Part shown: piece by piece, positions 48,172 to 59,540 of the stretch
How the letters are laid out: every line of letters begins with the position of its first letter
Position numbering within the stretch: position 1 is the first letter of the stretch
Assembly (NCBI RefSeq): GCF_943590815.1
Contig: NZ_CALSBS010000002.1
Location: 248,001-312,000 of the forward strand
DNA: 64,000 nt
Reading direction: 5' to 3'
From: Pseudocitrobacter vendiensis
GTDB lineage: Bacteria; Pseudomonadota; Gammaproteobacteria; Enterobacterales; Enterobacteriaceae
The notes under the pieces: model-generated
What the model was told of the DNA's origin: nothing
Databases searched by the model: none
What the model saw: the letters and a program-made list of their open reading frames with translations, nothing else
Position numbers and translations under genes: made by a program

Positions 48172-48756
48172 ATGAATAAAAATATACAATGGTTACTGGG
48201 CGTGAGTCTTATCTCCTATACAGGTTTATGTGTTGCAGATATACAAATTATCAAAATCAATAGATCACAATATATTGATGCTGTTCAAAATTCTCCAGGT
48301 GACGCTGAGCTCTGTAGCAAGTGGACGTTAAGCGATGCACAAGTTAAAGAAATATTTTCAATGAGTGACCGTTATGAAAATCAAAGTGATATTATGGGAG
48401 GCTACTGGCTTTGGTTTCCATGCACTATATCAGGCGAATTAATTCACAATAAGAAGAAATGGCATTTTTCCATTAATGCAGCAGCAACCTCGGAATGGTC
48501 ACGTGGAAAAGAAACAAGATACTTTGGCTGTGCGAAAGAAGAATGTGATGATATGTTTATCATCCCATATATGAAACGAGACTATATAGGTGGCGGCGGG
48601 AAACTCATTTGGTAATGCGATAAGGATGCTCTCTTTACGTTTCCCAAAGATAGCATTTTTATTGAAATTAATCCGAAAACTCTCAACTATGATAATCGAA
48701 AAAGTCCACGCTACCCCTTTAATGAGAACAGTGATATTGGACTACTGTCATTATAA
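48172..48756 (+). pseudogene. Exported protein gene interrupted by an in-frame stop
   Basis: The frame from ATG 48172 encodes a signal peptide (cleavage near CVA before DIQ) and a 125-residue mature part with cysteine pairs, ending KLIW at TAA 48613-48615. In the same frame and without any gap the sequence continues as coding-like CDKDALFTFPKDSIFIEINP to a second TAA at 48754-48756. A full-length protein of about 194 residues with a nonsense mutation is the simplest reading; the 147-residue form may still be made. The family is not recognised. Export and AT-richness fit the neighbouring immunity-like genes. Confidence 0.55.
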
Positions 48757-48878
48757 ATGCTAATGCATAACTTATTGATGTTCGAGTGTTTTATTCAATA
48801 AAAACCACTGCAAAACCAAGTAAGGAATGCAGCAAACTTATCTCAGCGATTTCGCTATAAATATTTTTAAGAGTACTT

Positions 48879-49134
48879 ATGAAATGCAAAAAAAGAGGGC
48901 AAGCACATGGTATCACTCAGGCTTTATCAAGGTATTTCCCTGGTCTAGAAATATGCGATAATCTTCAGTCAGTTTCTGCGGGGATGGGGGTTTTCACCAA
49001 ACTGGCTTAACTTGCTTGATAATAATTGCGTGGATGAATCAGGTGGTTACGAAAACCTCTTTAAAAATATTCAGGGGGCACAGATTCATAAATATAACGG
49101 AGGAGTGATAATCTCTGCGTCTGAATATCCATAA
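48879..49134 (+). pseudogene. Frameshifted gene remnant
   Basis: The ATG at 48879 opens a frame (MKCKKRGQAHGITQALSRYFPGLE). Around 48945-48950 the coding pattern moves to the next frame and reads IFSQFLRGWGFSPNWLNLLD, then GGYENLFKNIQGAQ and ends EYP at 49132-49134. The combined product would be about 85 residues. Upstream, the first frame can be followed back through a stop, suggesting a longer decayed gene. The rest of the 599 bases between 48757 and 49355 shows nothing else. Confidence 0.45.
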
Positions 49135-49355
49135 TTATGTGAGAGTGGTGAGTTGTTAACTATTTAAAAAGATTATCGCGTTTCCTCACAAATATTGAGG
49201 CCGATTCGCAGTAGACATTTGTTTGATTTCTAAGGTGTTAATACTGAACACTCATTGGAATGGCGTAGCCGCATGGACTGATCAAATGCATTTTTTTTGT
49301 GATCCTCGTTATAAAGCATTTGTCAATTAGAATAATTAATATAGGATTTCATTAT

Positions 49356-49790
49356 ATGTGGAAAATTATAGTTCTGACATTATTCTTGTATGTAATAAAT
49401 CCGGGATTTAGTAACGCTGAAAGTATTGTATGGAAAGATGAATGTATTGGATATTATCAATTACATCTGCCTGATGATATTGAAGTGGGCCTTTACCCGG
49501 TTGAAAGGATCTATACTGAAAATACTATTGGGATAGATGCCATATTTGGTTATTATTATAGACTGCGAAATATGGGTAAGAATGTTTCAGGAAGATATTC
49601 TGGGTTTTATTATGAAAACTACAGATTAATGGTATCAAAAGATGATCTTATAAGCTTGAATGAATATAAAATAAAATTAGAAGAAAAACTTTTAAGACAC
49701 TCACATAATTATATAGTAAAAAACTATCCACCTAATTCTTTTTTTGTCTCATATGAAAAAACGCATTCTTTAATCTTTAGAACCAGGTAA
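49356..49790 (+). CDS. Exported protein resembling the N-terminal part of Tli4 immunity proteins
   Basis: A 144-residue protein with a signal peptide (cleaved near SNA before ESI). The mature start ECIGYYQLHLPDDIEVGLYPVERI resembles the N-terminal domain of Tli4-type periplasmic immunity proteins, which protect against T6SS phospholipases. Full Tli4 proteins are much longer, so this would be a truncated or single-domain version. Strongly AT-rich. The upstream part of the open frame (from 49299) is not used because the ATG at 49356 gives a proper signal peptide. The family assignment is tentative. Confidence 0.45.
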   Translation: MWKIIVLTLFLYVINPGFSNAESIVWKDECIGYYQLHLPDDIEVGLYPVERIYTENTIGIDAIFGYYYRLRNMGKNVSGRYSGFYYENYRLMVSKDDLISLNEYKIKLEEKLLRHSHNYIVKNYPPNSFFVSYEKTHSLIFRTR

Positions 49791-49866
49791 TTATTCACCG
49801 ATATGGACTGACTGATTAAGATACCTATGAGCGGTACAGACCTTTATTACTTAAGTCAGAGAAAAA

Positions 49867-50469
49867 ATGAAAATAAAAAGCGTTATATTTCCCATTTTAT
49901 TTTTATGTTCACGGCATGTATTATCGACTCCATTACCCGAATCTTCTGGTTTCGGAATTTTCAGAGATAAACCTGTATCATATTTTCATGTAACCACAAA
50001 GGAACCATACAGCAGTCAGTACGGAGAATCTTTAAATTATTTGTTGTTGTTATATGAAAAGAATTATCTAAAAAATAACTTCTGTATGCTCGGCCTTGAT
50101 TGGGCAAACGGAGAGCATAATACGATAGTATTTTGGGATGAGGGACAGTTACTTTTCACATGGACTTTGGAATATACCGATAAGAGTTATTATCATAAGT
50201 CACTGGCTTTGGGCGAGTCAATTTCATTGAAAGAGGATGTCATTCCATTATCTGAAATATTAGAAAAACCATATGATGTTATGCAGGTATATTCACAGGA
50301 AGATATTGATATGCTTAGAAATGAATGCGACTCACATGGTGAAATGGTGACAATACATGCTTTTTCACAGCCTAAAAAATGTGATGATGGCAGTGAGATT
50401 GAATACGTCTATGATGCAAAAAATGAACATCTTTGTGATGCTATACAACTGAGAGATTATCATGATTAA
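49867..50469 (+). CDS. Unrecognised exported protein of the AT-rich cluster
   Basis: A 200-residue protein with an N-terminal signal peptide (MKIKSVIFPILFLCSRHVLS before TPLPE). The mature part is acidic with five cysteines, some likely disulfide-bonded in the periplasm (CMLGLDW, NECDSHG, KKCDDGS, HLCDAI). I recognise no family. AGAGAAAAA precedes the ATG. Its size, export and company suggest a periplasmic immunity-type protein, but that is inference. Confidence 0.55.
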   Translation: MKIKSVIFPILFLCSRHVLSTPLPESSGFGIFRDKPVSYFHVTTKEPYSSQYGESLNYLLLLYEKNYLKNNFCMLGLDWANGEHNTIVFWDEGQLLFTWTLEYTDKSYYHKSLALGESISLKEDVIPLSEILEKPYDVMQVYSQEDIDMLRNECDSHGEMVTIHAFSQPKKCDDGSEIEYVYDAKNEHLCDAIQLRDYHD

Positions 50470-50535
50470 GTTACGCTTTACTTTTGCGGGCTTACTGTCT
50501 TTACTTATTAAAAGATAAAGAGAGAAACGCTCTTT

Positions 50536-51072
50536 ATGCGATTATTAATAATGGTCATTTTATTGGCGCTTATGCCCATTAATTACCTGTCCGCAACAAT
50601 CAAAAACCTCCAAACCTGCGCCATCTCAGAAGAAAAAGAAATAACCCTGTTGTCACTACAAACCAGCGATGGTGATACGCCTTACCTCGCTTTTGATAAC
50701 ATCATTACTTCTGCATTTTTGGATGGCAGTGTCAGAACCGGGGAGCTGGTACTGGCGCAATGCGTTAATCACACGCTTATTTTTGCACTGAGTAATGGCC
50801 CACCGTATCTCAGCGGTTGTCTGGTGACTGGGGTAAAAGAATCTGACGCTCAAAAAAACGTACCGCAAGGTTTTTGCTTCGCGGAAAGGAATGCGCCAGA
50901 AGCTGTCTGGTTTGGCAAAAATCATACGTTGTTGATCATCAGGAACGTCGAGGGAAAGGGAGAATGGCAGGGCAAATATATTCTCTACGATAGCCGAAAG
51001 GATGAAGCGTGGGCCACGGATTCGCTGCCCAATAATGCCGGTTATGAGATCTTTCCATTAAATGCCCGATAA
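50536..51072 (+). CDS. Unrecognised exported protein, normal base composition
   Basis: A 178-residue protein with a signal peptide (MRLLIMVILLALMPINYLSA before TIK) and a mature part with four cysteines. Its 5' end continues the AT-rich tract, but most of the gene has ordinary enterobacterial composition. It is the last of the cluster of exported proteins and is convergent to pncA. No family recognised. AAAGAGAGAAA is upstream of the ATG. Confidence 0.55.
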   Translation: MRLLIMVILLALMPINYLSATIKNLQTCAISEEKEITLLSLQTSDGDTPYLAFDNIITSAFLDGSVRTGELVLAQCVNHTLIFALSNGPPYLSGCLVTGVKESDAQKNVPQGFCFAERNAPEAVWFGKNHTLLIIRNVEGKGEWQGKYILYDSRKDEAWATDSLPNNAGYEIFPLNAR

Positions 51073-51103
51073 CAAGTTGTACCGGGCATTCAGTCAAAAA
51101 GGA

Positions 51104-51745
51104 TTACCCCTGCGTCTCTTCCCAGTCTGCCAGCGTATACAGCGTTGCGCCCGCCGCCGCCATCTCCATAAACGCCTGGTTGCTGTCCTGCGGCTGAATA
51201 TTCACGCCGCGGCAGCCGTCGGTTATCACATTCACGCGATACCCGAGTTCCAGCGCATCCAGCACAGTGAACTTCACGCAGTAGTCGGTTGCCAGACCGA
51301 GCACAATCAGCTCGTTGATTTCATGATGACGCAACCACGCATCCAGCGCCGTTTTCTGGCGATGACCGTTATCGAAGAATGCGCTGTAGCTGTCGATATT
51401 GACGCTTTCGCCTTTATGAAACACTGCATCAATCGATTTTTGCGCCAGCAGCGGGTGCAGTTCGGCACCTTCGCTGTGTTGCACGCAGTGATCGGGCCAG
51501 AAGGTCTGTGGCAGGCCGTCGAGTTGACCTTGCGTGTAGGGCTCTACGCCGTGCTGGCTGGCAAAGCTACCGTGATTGGCCGGATGCCAGTCCTGGCTCG
51601 CCACCACGGCTTCGCCGCGCGATTTGCACCAGGTAATCAGCGTATTGGCGACATCAATCGTGCTATCGCCTTCGGCAACAGCCAGCGCGCCGCCGGCGCA
51701 GAAATCATTTTGCAGATCAACCAGTAACAGTGCTCGTGCTTTCAT
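51104..51745 (-). CDS. pncA: Nicotinamidase
   Basis: A 213-residue isochorismatase-fold enzyme that converts nicotinamide to nicotinate in NAD salvage and can activate pyrazinamide. The catalytic aspartate is in LVDLQNDFC, the lysine follows VFHKGE, and the nucleophilic cysteine is in GLATDYCV. The metal-binding DWHPANHG is present. GGAG precedes the ATG. It follows ansA by nine bases, as in E. coli. Confidence 0.96.
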   Translation of the reverse strand: MKARALLLVDLQNDFCAGGALAVAEGDSTIDVANTLITWCKSRGEAVVASQDWHPANHGSFASQHGVEPYTQGQLDGLPQTFWPDHCVQHSEGAELHPLLAQKSIDAVFHKGESVNIDSYSAFFDNGHRQKTALDAWLRHHEINELIVLGLATDYCVKFTVLDALELGYRVNVITDGCRGVNIQPQDSNQAFMEMAAAGATLYTLADWEETQG

Positions 51746-51754
51746 GAAGGCTCC

Positions 51755-52771
<1,017 letters not shown>

Positions 52772-52822
52772 GGTGTCGTTTGAGTAAGCGAAAGAAAATC
52801 CCCTCCGAAGAGGGGATTGCGA

Positions 52823-54676
52823 TTAACGTATATTGGCGCAGGTCAGGCAAAACGCATAGCGATTTTGCGGGTCATTGAAGGCAGCCAGCTTGTCCGTTTC
52901 GGCTTTCACCTCTTTGGCGGCTGAGGCCAGCGGCGCAGGCAGATACGCCTGCAATGCCTGCGGCAGCGAGGCGCGCACCGAGCCGGAAACGCTATCCATC
53001 ACCATATCGAAGAACGTGGGTTCAGACTGATAGTAGTCGATGTGCCACGCTTTGAGTTTCGCCAGTTCTGCGGCTTTGGCGACCGCGTCATCGAAATCGC
53101 CGAGGCTGTCGACCAGACCATTGGCTTTCGCATCCTGGCCGGTCCACACGTGGCCCTGGGCGATTTTATCAATCTGCTCCGGCGTGCTGTGGCGCGACTG
53201 CGCAACCAGGGTGATAAAGCGTTTATAGCCGTTCTCAATGGTCAGTTGCATCATCTGCTGCACTTCAGGCGGCAGCGTTTTGGTCATTGACACATCTGCC
53301 AGCGGAGACGTGGCGACGCCATCCGTGTGCACGCCGATGGAATCCAGCGAGTTTTCCACGGTATTGATCACGCCAAAGATACCGATAGAACCGGTCAGCG
53401 TGCTCGGGTTTGCCACGATGTAGCTTGCCGGGGTGGAGATCCAGTAACCGCCTGAAGCCGCCATACCGCCCATCGACACTACAACCGGTTTACCCGCGTC
53501 TTTCGCCGCTGCAAGTTCCGCGCGGATCACTTCCGAGGCGCTGACGCTGCCGCCAGGGCTGTTGACGCGCAGCACAATCGCTTTCACTTTCGGATCAAGA
53601 CGCGCATCGCGGATTTGCGCGGCAGTGGTATCACCACCGACGTTCCCCGGCGTTTCTTCACCGTCCATAATCGCGCCATTGGCAAAGATGACGGCGATGC
53701 TGGAACCCGTATCTGCCGGGGTTTTCAGCGCATAGTCGTAAATGCTGACTGCACGGTAGTTTTTGTCCGCTTTGCTCCAGCCAAACTCTTTGCTGAGCGC
53801 TTTCTCGATTTCTGCGCTGCTGCCCAGTGAATCGACCAGTTTGCTATCAAGCGCATATTTCGCCGTATCGCCGTCCACTTTGGTCAGGCCATCAAGCATC
53901 GCCTGCGCGCCAGGGAAGACCTGCTGCGCGGTGATTTTGCGGTTTGCCGCCACCGTATTCAGGTAGTTCTGCCACAGCTCGCCAATCCAGCGGCTGTCAG
54001 CATCACGCGCGGCGGGGGACATATCATCGCGAATAAACGGCTCCACGGCGGATTTATAGGTGCCGACGCGGAATACATGCGTAGAAACTTTCAGCTTCTC
54101 AAGCAGGGATTTGTAATAGAGGCCGTTGGTGGCAAAGCCGTGCAGGTCAACAACGCCCTGCGGCGAGAGCCAGATTTTATTGGCAAAGCTTGCGAGGTAA
54201 TACTGACCCTGGCTGTAGCTGTCGCCCACGGCATAAACCGGTTTGCCGCTGTCGCGGAACTCACGTAGCGCTTTGCCGATATACTGCATCGAGGGCTGAT
54301 CGCCCCCGGCGAAGTTCTTGAGATCCAGCACGATACCGGTGATATTGCGGTCATCTTTCGCCTGGCGGATAGCCTGAACGATATCGAACAGCGAGTTTTC
54401 CTGTAAACGATCGGAGCTTGAGCCAAACAATTGACGACCAATCACCCCCAGCTTACTGCTGGCTGAAGGCTTATCGACAATTACGCCGCTGATGTCCATC
54501 AACAGCGCGCCACGCGTGTTGTTGCTTTCAGGCGTGCTGCTAAGCTGCATCCAGATCCCCACGCCAACCAGCACAAGGAAAATAAAGAACAGGTTCAGCA
54601 CCAGTTCGCGGGCAAAATTGAGTAATCGCCACGTCCATTTAAAGAATCCGGCGATAAAACGCCATAGGGTTCGCAT
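52823..54676 (-). CDS. sppA: Signal peptide peptidase A (protease IV)
   Basis: A 617-residue inner-membrane serine protease that degrades cleaved signal peptides. N-terminal membrane anchor at about 25-45, then two tandem SppA domains. The general-base lysine is in [13 protein letters not shown] in the first domain and the nucleophile serine in [12 protein letters not shown] in the second, the arrangement known for E. coli. I start at MRTLWRF after GGGAG; a longer frame upstream has no family support. Confidence 0.95.
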   Translation of the reverse strand: MRTLWRFIAGFFKWTWRLLNFARELVLNLFFIFLVLVGVGIWMQLSSTPESNNTRGALLMDISGVIVDKPSASSKLGVIGRQLFGSSSDRLQENSLFDIVQAIRQAKDDRNITGIVLDLKNFAGGDQPSMQYIGKALREFRDSGKPVYAVGDSYSQGQYYLASFANKIWLSPQGVVDLHGFATNGLYYKSLLEKLKVSTHVFRVGTYKSAVEPFIRDDMSPAARDADSRWIGELWQNYLNTVAANRKITAQQVFPGAQAMLDGLTKVDGDTAKYALDSKLVDSLGSSAEIEKALSKEFGWSKADKNYRAVSIYDYALKTPADTGSSIAVIFANGAIMDGEETPGNVGGDTTAAQIRDARLDPKVKAIVLRVNSPGGSVSASEVIRAELAAAKDAGKPVVVSMGGMAASGGYWISTPASYIVANPSTLTGSIGIFGVINTVENSLDSIGVHTDGVATSPLADVSMTKTLPPEVQQMMQLTIENGYKRFITLVAQSRHSTPEQIDKIAQGHVWTGQDAKANGLVDSLGDFDDAVAKAAELAKLKAWHIDYYQSEPTFFDMVMDSVSGSVRASLPQALQAYLPAPLASAAKEVKAETDKLAAFNDPQNRYAFCLTCANIR

Positions 54677-54840
54677 GTTTTCTCCCTGATAAAGACAGTA
54701 AACGGTCCACCGAAAGCGGTGAAACATCTGGCTATCCTAATTACAGCGTCGCCTGTTGTCAGCAGGAATCGCCATCGGCGCTGTAACAAATTCTCTGCGC
54801 ATGTTAATTTTGTGAAAAATAACATGACAGGAGCGAATCA

Positions 54841-55392
54841 ATGGACGCACTTGAATTACTGGTAAATCGCCGTAGCGCTTCCCGCCTGGCTGACCCTGCG
54901 CCAGCCGGTGAGCAACTGGAAAATATCCTGCGAGCCGGGATGCGCGCCCCGGATCACGGCACCCTACAGCCGTGGCAGTTTTTTATCATCGAGGGAGAAG
55001 GCCGCGAACGTTTCGGTCAGTTGCTGGAAAAAGGCGCAATTGACGCGGGCAGCGATGAGAAAGCGATTGATAAAGCACGTAATGCGCCATTCCGTGCGCC
55101 GCTGATTATTGCGGTGGTCGCGAAATGTCAGCCACATCATAAAGTGCCCAAATGGGAACAGGAGATGTCAGCGGGTTGCGCGGTGATGGCGATGCAGATG
55201 GCGGCGGTTGCGCAGGGGTTTAACGGTATCTGGCGCAGCGGCGCATTAACCGATAGCCCGGTCGTGCGTGAAGGGCTTCAGTGTGGGGAACACGATAAAA
55301 TCGTCGGTTTTCTCTATTTAGGCACGCCACAACTCAAGGCGTCGACAACGGTCTCGGTGCCGGATACGACACCGTTTGTAGTACGTTTCTGA
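54841..55392 (+). CDS. ydjA: Nitroreductase-family protein YdjA
   Basis: A 183-residue FMN-binding nitroreductase-fold protein. [12 protein letters not shown] and [15 protein letters not shown] form the FMN site. It is smaller than classical nitroreductases, as is E. coli YdjA, whose physiological substrate is not settled. GGAG precedes the ATG. It is divergent from sppA as in K-12. Confidence 0.94.
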   Translation: MDALELLVNRRSASRLADPAPAGEQLENILRAGMRAPDHGTLQPWQFFIIEGEGRERFGQLLEKGAIDAGSDEKAIDKARNAPFRAPLIIAVVAKCQPHHKVPKWEQEMSAGCAVMAMQMAAVAQGFNGIWRSGALTDSPVVREGLQCGEHDKIVGFLYLGTPQLKASTTVSVPDTTPFVVRF

Positions 55393-55403
55393 AAAAGCTT
55401 ATC

Positions 55404-55432
55404 GCCCGGCGGTAAGCGCCACCGGGCTTTTT
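55404..55432. terminator. REP-derived terminator between ydjA and the phosphatase gene
   Basis: GCCCGG, inner loop, CCGGGC followed by five Ts on the plus strand. The sequence GCCCGGCGGTAAGCGCCACCGGGC is REP-like. It serves the convergent end of ydjA. Confidence 0.65.
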
Positions 55433-55434
55433 CA

Positions 55435-56184
55435 TTAAGATTTATGTTGTTTGGCGAATTCGTCTTTCGCTTTTTGCAGCTGCTGCTGGAACGCCGGGTT
55501 GGTGTGCAGCGTGGCAACAACGGCGGAACCGACAATACGCGCCGCATCAACATCGCTCTGCCAGTGGTAACCACAAATCACACGGCTTTCACCCAGCTCA
55601 TACCCACGTTTTAAAATTTCATTTTGACGATCCGGGTTAATCTCTGCCAGCACCAGCGCGGTGGCCCAGCCGATAGAAGTATGGCCAGACGGATAAGAAC
55701 CGTTTTTCGACAGCTTATCCTGCTCGGTGGTGTTACAGGTTGGGACGCCATAGAAGGCGAACGGACGAATGCGCATGTATTTATCTTTCGCGCCACGGGT
55801 TGCCAGGTCGCCCGCATCTTCAATCATGTTGGTCAGCAGTTTGTGCAACTGCGGCGCATCTTTTTCGGTGATAGGCGATCCGAACGCGCCGGAGAAGGCA
55901 TTCGCCACGCCGCCGCCGCTCAGGTTTGCATCTTCCACCGCCAACTTACCGCGTTCAGTATTGCGCAGCAGGCGGCCTTGTTCATACATCGCCTGATCGT
56001 TGAGGAATGCGATGCTCCCTACGGCTGGCGGAGGCGGCAGCAGAGCGAGGCTATCAATGGCTTGCGCATTTTTCAGATAATAGAGGTCTGGTTTGGTAGT
56101 CGCGTCGTTCCCGGCCGGAGCAAGAGCAAAAGCGCTGGACGTAAAAAGCGTAGCCAGGCAAAGGGCGATAATGCGTTTTTTCAT
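55435..56184 (-). CDS. Class A nonspecific acid phosphatase (PhoN/PhoC-like)
   Basis: A 249-residue periplasmic phosphatase of the PAP2 superfamily. The signal peptide ([20 protein letters not shown]) is followed by a mature enzyme with all three signature parts: [10 protein letters not shown] (KX6RP), GSYPSGHTS (PSGH) and [13 protein letters not shown] (SRX5HX3D) carrying the phosphorylated histidine. It releases phosphate from many organic monoesters. I start at MKKRII after AAAAGGAAA. There is no counterpart in K-12 at this site; in Salmonella phoN is PhoP-regulated, but no PhoP box was identified here. Confidence 0.93.
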   Translation of the reverse strand: MKKRIIALCLATLFTSSAFALAPAGNDATTKPDLYYLKNAQAIDSLALLPPPPAVGSIAFLNDQAMYEQGRLLRNTERGKLAVEDANLSGGGVANAFSGAFGSPITEKDAPQLHKLLTNMIEDAGDLATRGAKDKYMRIRPFAFYGVPTCNTTEQDKLSKNGSYPSGHTSIGWATALVLAEINPDRQNEILKRGYELGESRVICGYHWQSDVDAARIVGSAVVATLHTNPAFQQQLQKAKDEFAKQHKS

Positions 56185-56407
56185 TGATATTTCCTTTTGA
56201 TTTTTATCCTGATATGCAGGTTTTGACACTCATATATTCATGCCACTAATTAGTAGAAAGAAAAACGCAGTAAGAAAAATTGCCCTGTGTCGCAAAACGG
56301 ACAATTGCTTGCGAAGTGAGCAGTAGTGAGCGATTTCGGAGTGTCGGACTTACCTCGCCGCCATTTGGGCGCTACCATAGTGGGATTGGCAAAATCAGGA
56401 GATGTCC

Positions 56408-57451
56408 ATGAGCGAGCAAGCCATTCGTTTAACACAGTACAGCCACGGAGCCGGTTGCGGTTGTAAAATTTCCCCAAAAGTGCTGGAAACCATCCTGCAC
56501 AGTGAGCAGGCGAAGTTTGTCGACCCGAACCTGCTTGTCGGCAATGAAACCCGTGATGACGCGGCCGTATACGACCTCGGCAATGGCACATCGATAATCA
56601 GTACCACCGATTTCTTTATGCCGATCGTTGATAATCCATTTGATTTTGGCCGTATCGCGGCCACCAACGCCATCAGTGATATCTTCGCGATGGGCGGCAA
56701 ACCGATTATGGCGATTGCTATCCTCGGCTGGCCCATCAACACGCTGGCCCCGGAAATCGCGCGCGACGTGATTGACGGTGGGCGCTTTGCCTGCCAGCAA
56801 GCCGGAATCGCCCTGGCAGGCGGTCACTCCATTGATGCGCCAGAGCCTATCTTTGGGCTGGCGGTCACGGGCGTCGTGCCGACCGAGCGCGTGAAGAAAA
56901 ACAGCACCGCGCAGGCGGGCTGCAAACTGTTCCTCACCAAACCGCTGGGGATTGGCGTACTCACTACCGCGGAGAAAAAATCGCTGCTGAAACCAGAACA
57001 TCAGGGGCTGGCGACGGAAGTCATGTGCCAGATGAACCTGGCTGGCGCGGCTTTCGCTAATATTGACGGCGTCAAAGCGATGACGGATGTCACCGGCTTT
57101 GGTCTGCTGGGACACCTCAGTGAAATGTGTCAGGGCGCCGGTGTGCAGGCGCAGGTGAACTTTGCCGACGTGCCGAAATTGCCGGGCGTGGAAGAGTACA
57201 TCGCGCAGGGTGCTGTGCCTGGCGGTACCGGGCGTAACTTTGCCAGCTATGGTCATTTGATGGGGGCAATGCCGGAAGAATGGCGTTCGCTGCTGTGCGA
57301 CCCGCAAACCTCTGGTGGCCTGCTGTTGGCGGTCACGCCGGATGCCGAGCAAGAGGTACAGGCTGCGGCGGCAGAGTATGGCATTACCTTAACGTCGATT
57401 GGTGGTCTGGTCGAGGCCCGCGCGGGTCGCCCGATGATTGAGATCCGCTAA
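56408..57451 (+). CDS. selD: Selenophosphate synthase
   Basis: A 347-residue enzyme making selenophosphate from selenide and ATP for selenocysteine and selenouridine synthesis. The active-site cysteine and lysine are in GAGCGCK near the N-terminus (Cys version, not Sec). The glycine-rich stretch [10 protein letters not shown] is conserved. The second ATG was chosen since AGGAG is six bases upstream and it gives the E. coli length. topB starts four bases downstream. Confidence 0.97.
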   Translation: MSEQAIRLTQYSHGAGCGCKISPKVLETILHSEQAKFVDPNLLVGNETRDDAAVYDLGNGTSIISTTDFFMPIVDNPFDFGRIAATNAISDIFAMGGKPIMAIAILGWPINTLAPEIARDVIDGGRFACQQAGIALAGGHSIDAPEPIFGLAVTGVVPTERVKKNSTAQAGCKLFLTKPLGIGVLTTAEKKSLLKPEHQGLATEVMCQMNLAGAAFANIDGVKAMTDVTGFGLLGHLSEMCQGAGVQAQVNFADVPKLPGVEEYIAQGAVPGGTGRNFASYGHLMGAMPEEWRSLLCDPQTSGGLLLAVTPDAEQEVQAAAAEYGITLTSIGGLVEARAGRPMIEIR

Positions 57452-57455
57452 ACTG

Positions 57456-59414
57456 ATGCGCCTGTTTATTGCGGAAAAACCGAGCCTGGCGCGGGCCATT
57501 GCCGATGTATTGCCGAAACCCCATCGAAAGGGCGACGGGTATATCGAATGTGGCAACGGTCAGGTGGTGACCTGGTGTATTGGCCATCTACTCGAACAGG
57601 CGCAGCCGGACGCGTATGACAGCCGTTATGCGCGCTGGAATTTGCAGGATTTACCGATAGTCCCGGAGAAGTGGCAACTTCAGCCGCGTCCGTCGGTGAC
57701 AAAGCAACTCAATGTCATTAAGCGTTTTTTGCACGAAGCCAGTGAAGTCATTCACGCAGGAGACCCCGACCGAGAAGGGCAACTGCTGGTGGATGAAGTG
57801 CTGGACTATCTTTCGCTGGCGCCCGAAAAGCGCCAGCAGGTGCAACGCTGTTTAATCAACGACCTGAACCCGCAGGCGGTGGAGCGGGCAATTACGCGCC
57901 TGCGCGCCAATAGCGACTTCATTCCACTCTGCGTTTCCGCGCTGGCTCGCGCCCGTGCCGACTGGCTTTACGGCATCAATATGACTCGCGCCTACACCAT
58001 TTTAGGGCGTAACGCCGGGTATAACGGTGTGCTCTCCGTTGGCCGCGTACAAACGCCCGTGCTGGGGCTGGTAGTGCGTCGTGATGAAGAGATTGAAAAC
58101 TTTGTCGCCAAAGATTTCTTCGAAGTGAAAGCGCATATTGTCACGCCGAAAGACGAACGCTTCACCGCCGTCTGGCAGCCGAGCGAAGCCTGCGAGCCGT
58201 ATCAGGACGAAGAGGGGCGATTGCTGCACCGCGCGCTGGCCGATCATGTGGTCAAACGCATTGAAGGCCAGCCGGCGATTGTCACCGCCTATAACGATAA
58301 ACGGGAATCAGAATCGGCGCCGCTGCCGTTTTCGCTTTCTGCCTTGCAAATTGAAGCCGCAAAACGTTATGGCCTGAGCGCGCAGAACGTGCTCGATATT
58401 TGTCAGAAACTTTACGAAACCCACAAACTGATTACCTATCCGCGTTCTGATAGCCGCTATTTGCCGGAAGAGCATTTCGCCGGGCGGCATGCGGTGCTGA
58501 ATGCGATTGGCGTTCACGCGCCCGATCTCTTGCCGCAATCGGTGGTGAATCCGGACACGCGCAACCGCTGCTGGGATGATAAAAAGGTTGATGCGCACCA
58601 CGCCATTATCCCTACTGCGCGGTCGAGCAACGTCAACCTCACCGAAAACGAATCGAAGATCTACACCCTGGTGGCGCGTCAATATCTGATGCAGTTCTGC
58701 CCGGACGCGGTTTTCCGTAAGTGTCAGATAGATCTTGATATTGCTAATGGCAAATTTATCGCTAAAGCGCGTTTTCTTGCTGAAGCAGGCTGGCGCACAC
58801 TGCTTGGCAGCAAAGAACGCGATGAAGAAAACGACGGTACGCCGTTGCCGGTAGTCGCCAAAAGCGATGAACTGCTGTGCGAAAAAGGTGAAGTGGTGGA
58901 ACGGCAAACCCAGCCGCCGCGCCACTTCACCGACGCAACGCTGCTTTCTGCTATGACCGGTATCGCGCGTTTTGTGCAGGACAAAGATCTGAAAAAGATC
59001 CTCCGCGCAACGGATGGGCTCGGCACCGAAGCGACGCGCGCAGGAATTATCGAACTGCTGTTTAAACGCGGCTTCCTGACTAAAAAAGGGCGCTATATTC
59101 ACTCGACTGACGCGGGTAAAGCGCTGTTCCACTCGCTGCCAGAAATGGCGACACGGCCGGATATGACCGCGCACTGGGAGTCAATTCTGACGCAAATCAG
59201 CGAAAAACAGTGTCGCTATCAGGACTTTATGCAGCCGCTGGTGGGCACGCTATATCAACTGATTGATCAGGCACGCAGCACGCCGGTCAGACGTTTCCGT
59301 GGCATTGTCGCACCGGGCAGTGGAAGTGGCGATAAGAAAAAGAGTGCCCCGCGTAAACGTAGCGCGAAAAAAAGCCCGCCATCGGATGAAGCGGGCAGTG
59401 GGGCGATAGCGTAA
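57456..59414 (+). CDS. topB: DNA topoisomerase III
   Basis: A 652-residue type IA topoisomerase acting in decatenation and recombination intermediates. The N-terminal TOPRIM domain has [10 protein letters not shown], and the catalytic tyrosine is in [12 protein letters not shown]. The basic C-terminal tail ([14 protein letters not shown]) is typical for DNA contact. Length is one residue short of E. coli TopB. It forms a selD-topB operon with a four-base gap. Confidence 0.97.
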   Translation: MRLFIAEKPSLARAIADVLPKPHRKGDGYIECGNGQVVTWCIGHLLEQAQPDAYDSRYARWNLQDLPIVPEKWQLQPRPSVTKQLNVIKRFLHEASEVIHAGDPDREGQLLVDEVLDYLSLAPEKRQQVQRCLINDLNPQAVERAITRLRANSDFIPLCVSALARARADWLYGINMTRAYTILGRNAGYNGVLSVGRVQTPVLGLVVRRDEEIENFVAKDFFEVKAHIVTPKDERFTAVWQPSEACEPYQDEEGRLLHRALADHVVKRIEGQPAIVTAYNDKRESESAPLPFSLSALQIEAAKRYGLSAQNVLDICQKLYETHKLITYPRSDSRYLPEEHFAGRHAVLNAIGVHAPDLLPQSVVNPDTRNRCWDDKKVDAHHAIIPTARSSNVNLTENESKIYTLVARQYLMQFCPDAVFRKCQIDLDIANGKFIAKARFLAEAGWRTLLGSKERDEENDGTPLPVVAKSDELLCEKGEVVERQTQPPRHFTDATLLSAMTGIARFVQDKDLKKILRATDGLGTEATRAGIIELLFKRGFLTKKGRYIHSTDAGKALFHSLPEMATRPDMTAHWESILTQISEKQCRYQDFMQPLVGTLYQLIDQARSTPVRRFRGIVAPGSGSGDKKKSAPRKRSAKKSPPSDEAGSGAIA

Positions 59415-59450
59415 GTTCAGGCAGCATACAGGTTCACAAGTCAAATTCTG

Positions 59451-59492
59451 AAATATCCAGCGGGTTTAGAGAATCCGTTGGATATTTTTTTT
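59451..59492 (+). terminator. Intrinsic terminator of selD-topB
   Basis: AAATATCCA-G-CGG and CCG-T-TGGATATTT form a long stem followed by a run of eight Ts, about 36 bases past the topB stop. Confidence 0.88.
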
Positions 59493-59540
59493 GCCGGGAT
59501 AAAATTGTCTCCTTCAGTGCGTACGTTTACAGGGAATGTT

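Noticed and set aside
56408-57451. selD as a selenocysteine-containing gene
   Set aside because: The active-site codon is TGC-type cysteine (GAGCGCK) and no in-frame TGA or SECIS-like hairpin is seen.
58308-59174. 288-residue frame opposite topB
   Set aside because: Shadow of topB; low-complexity Arg/Phe-rich product without motifs.
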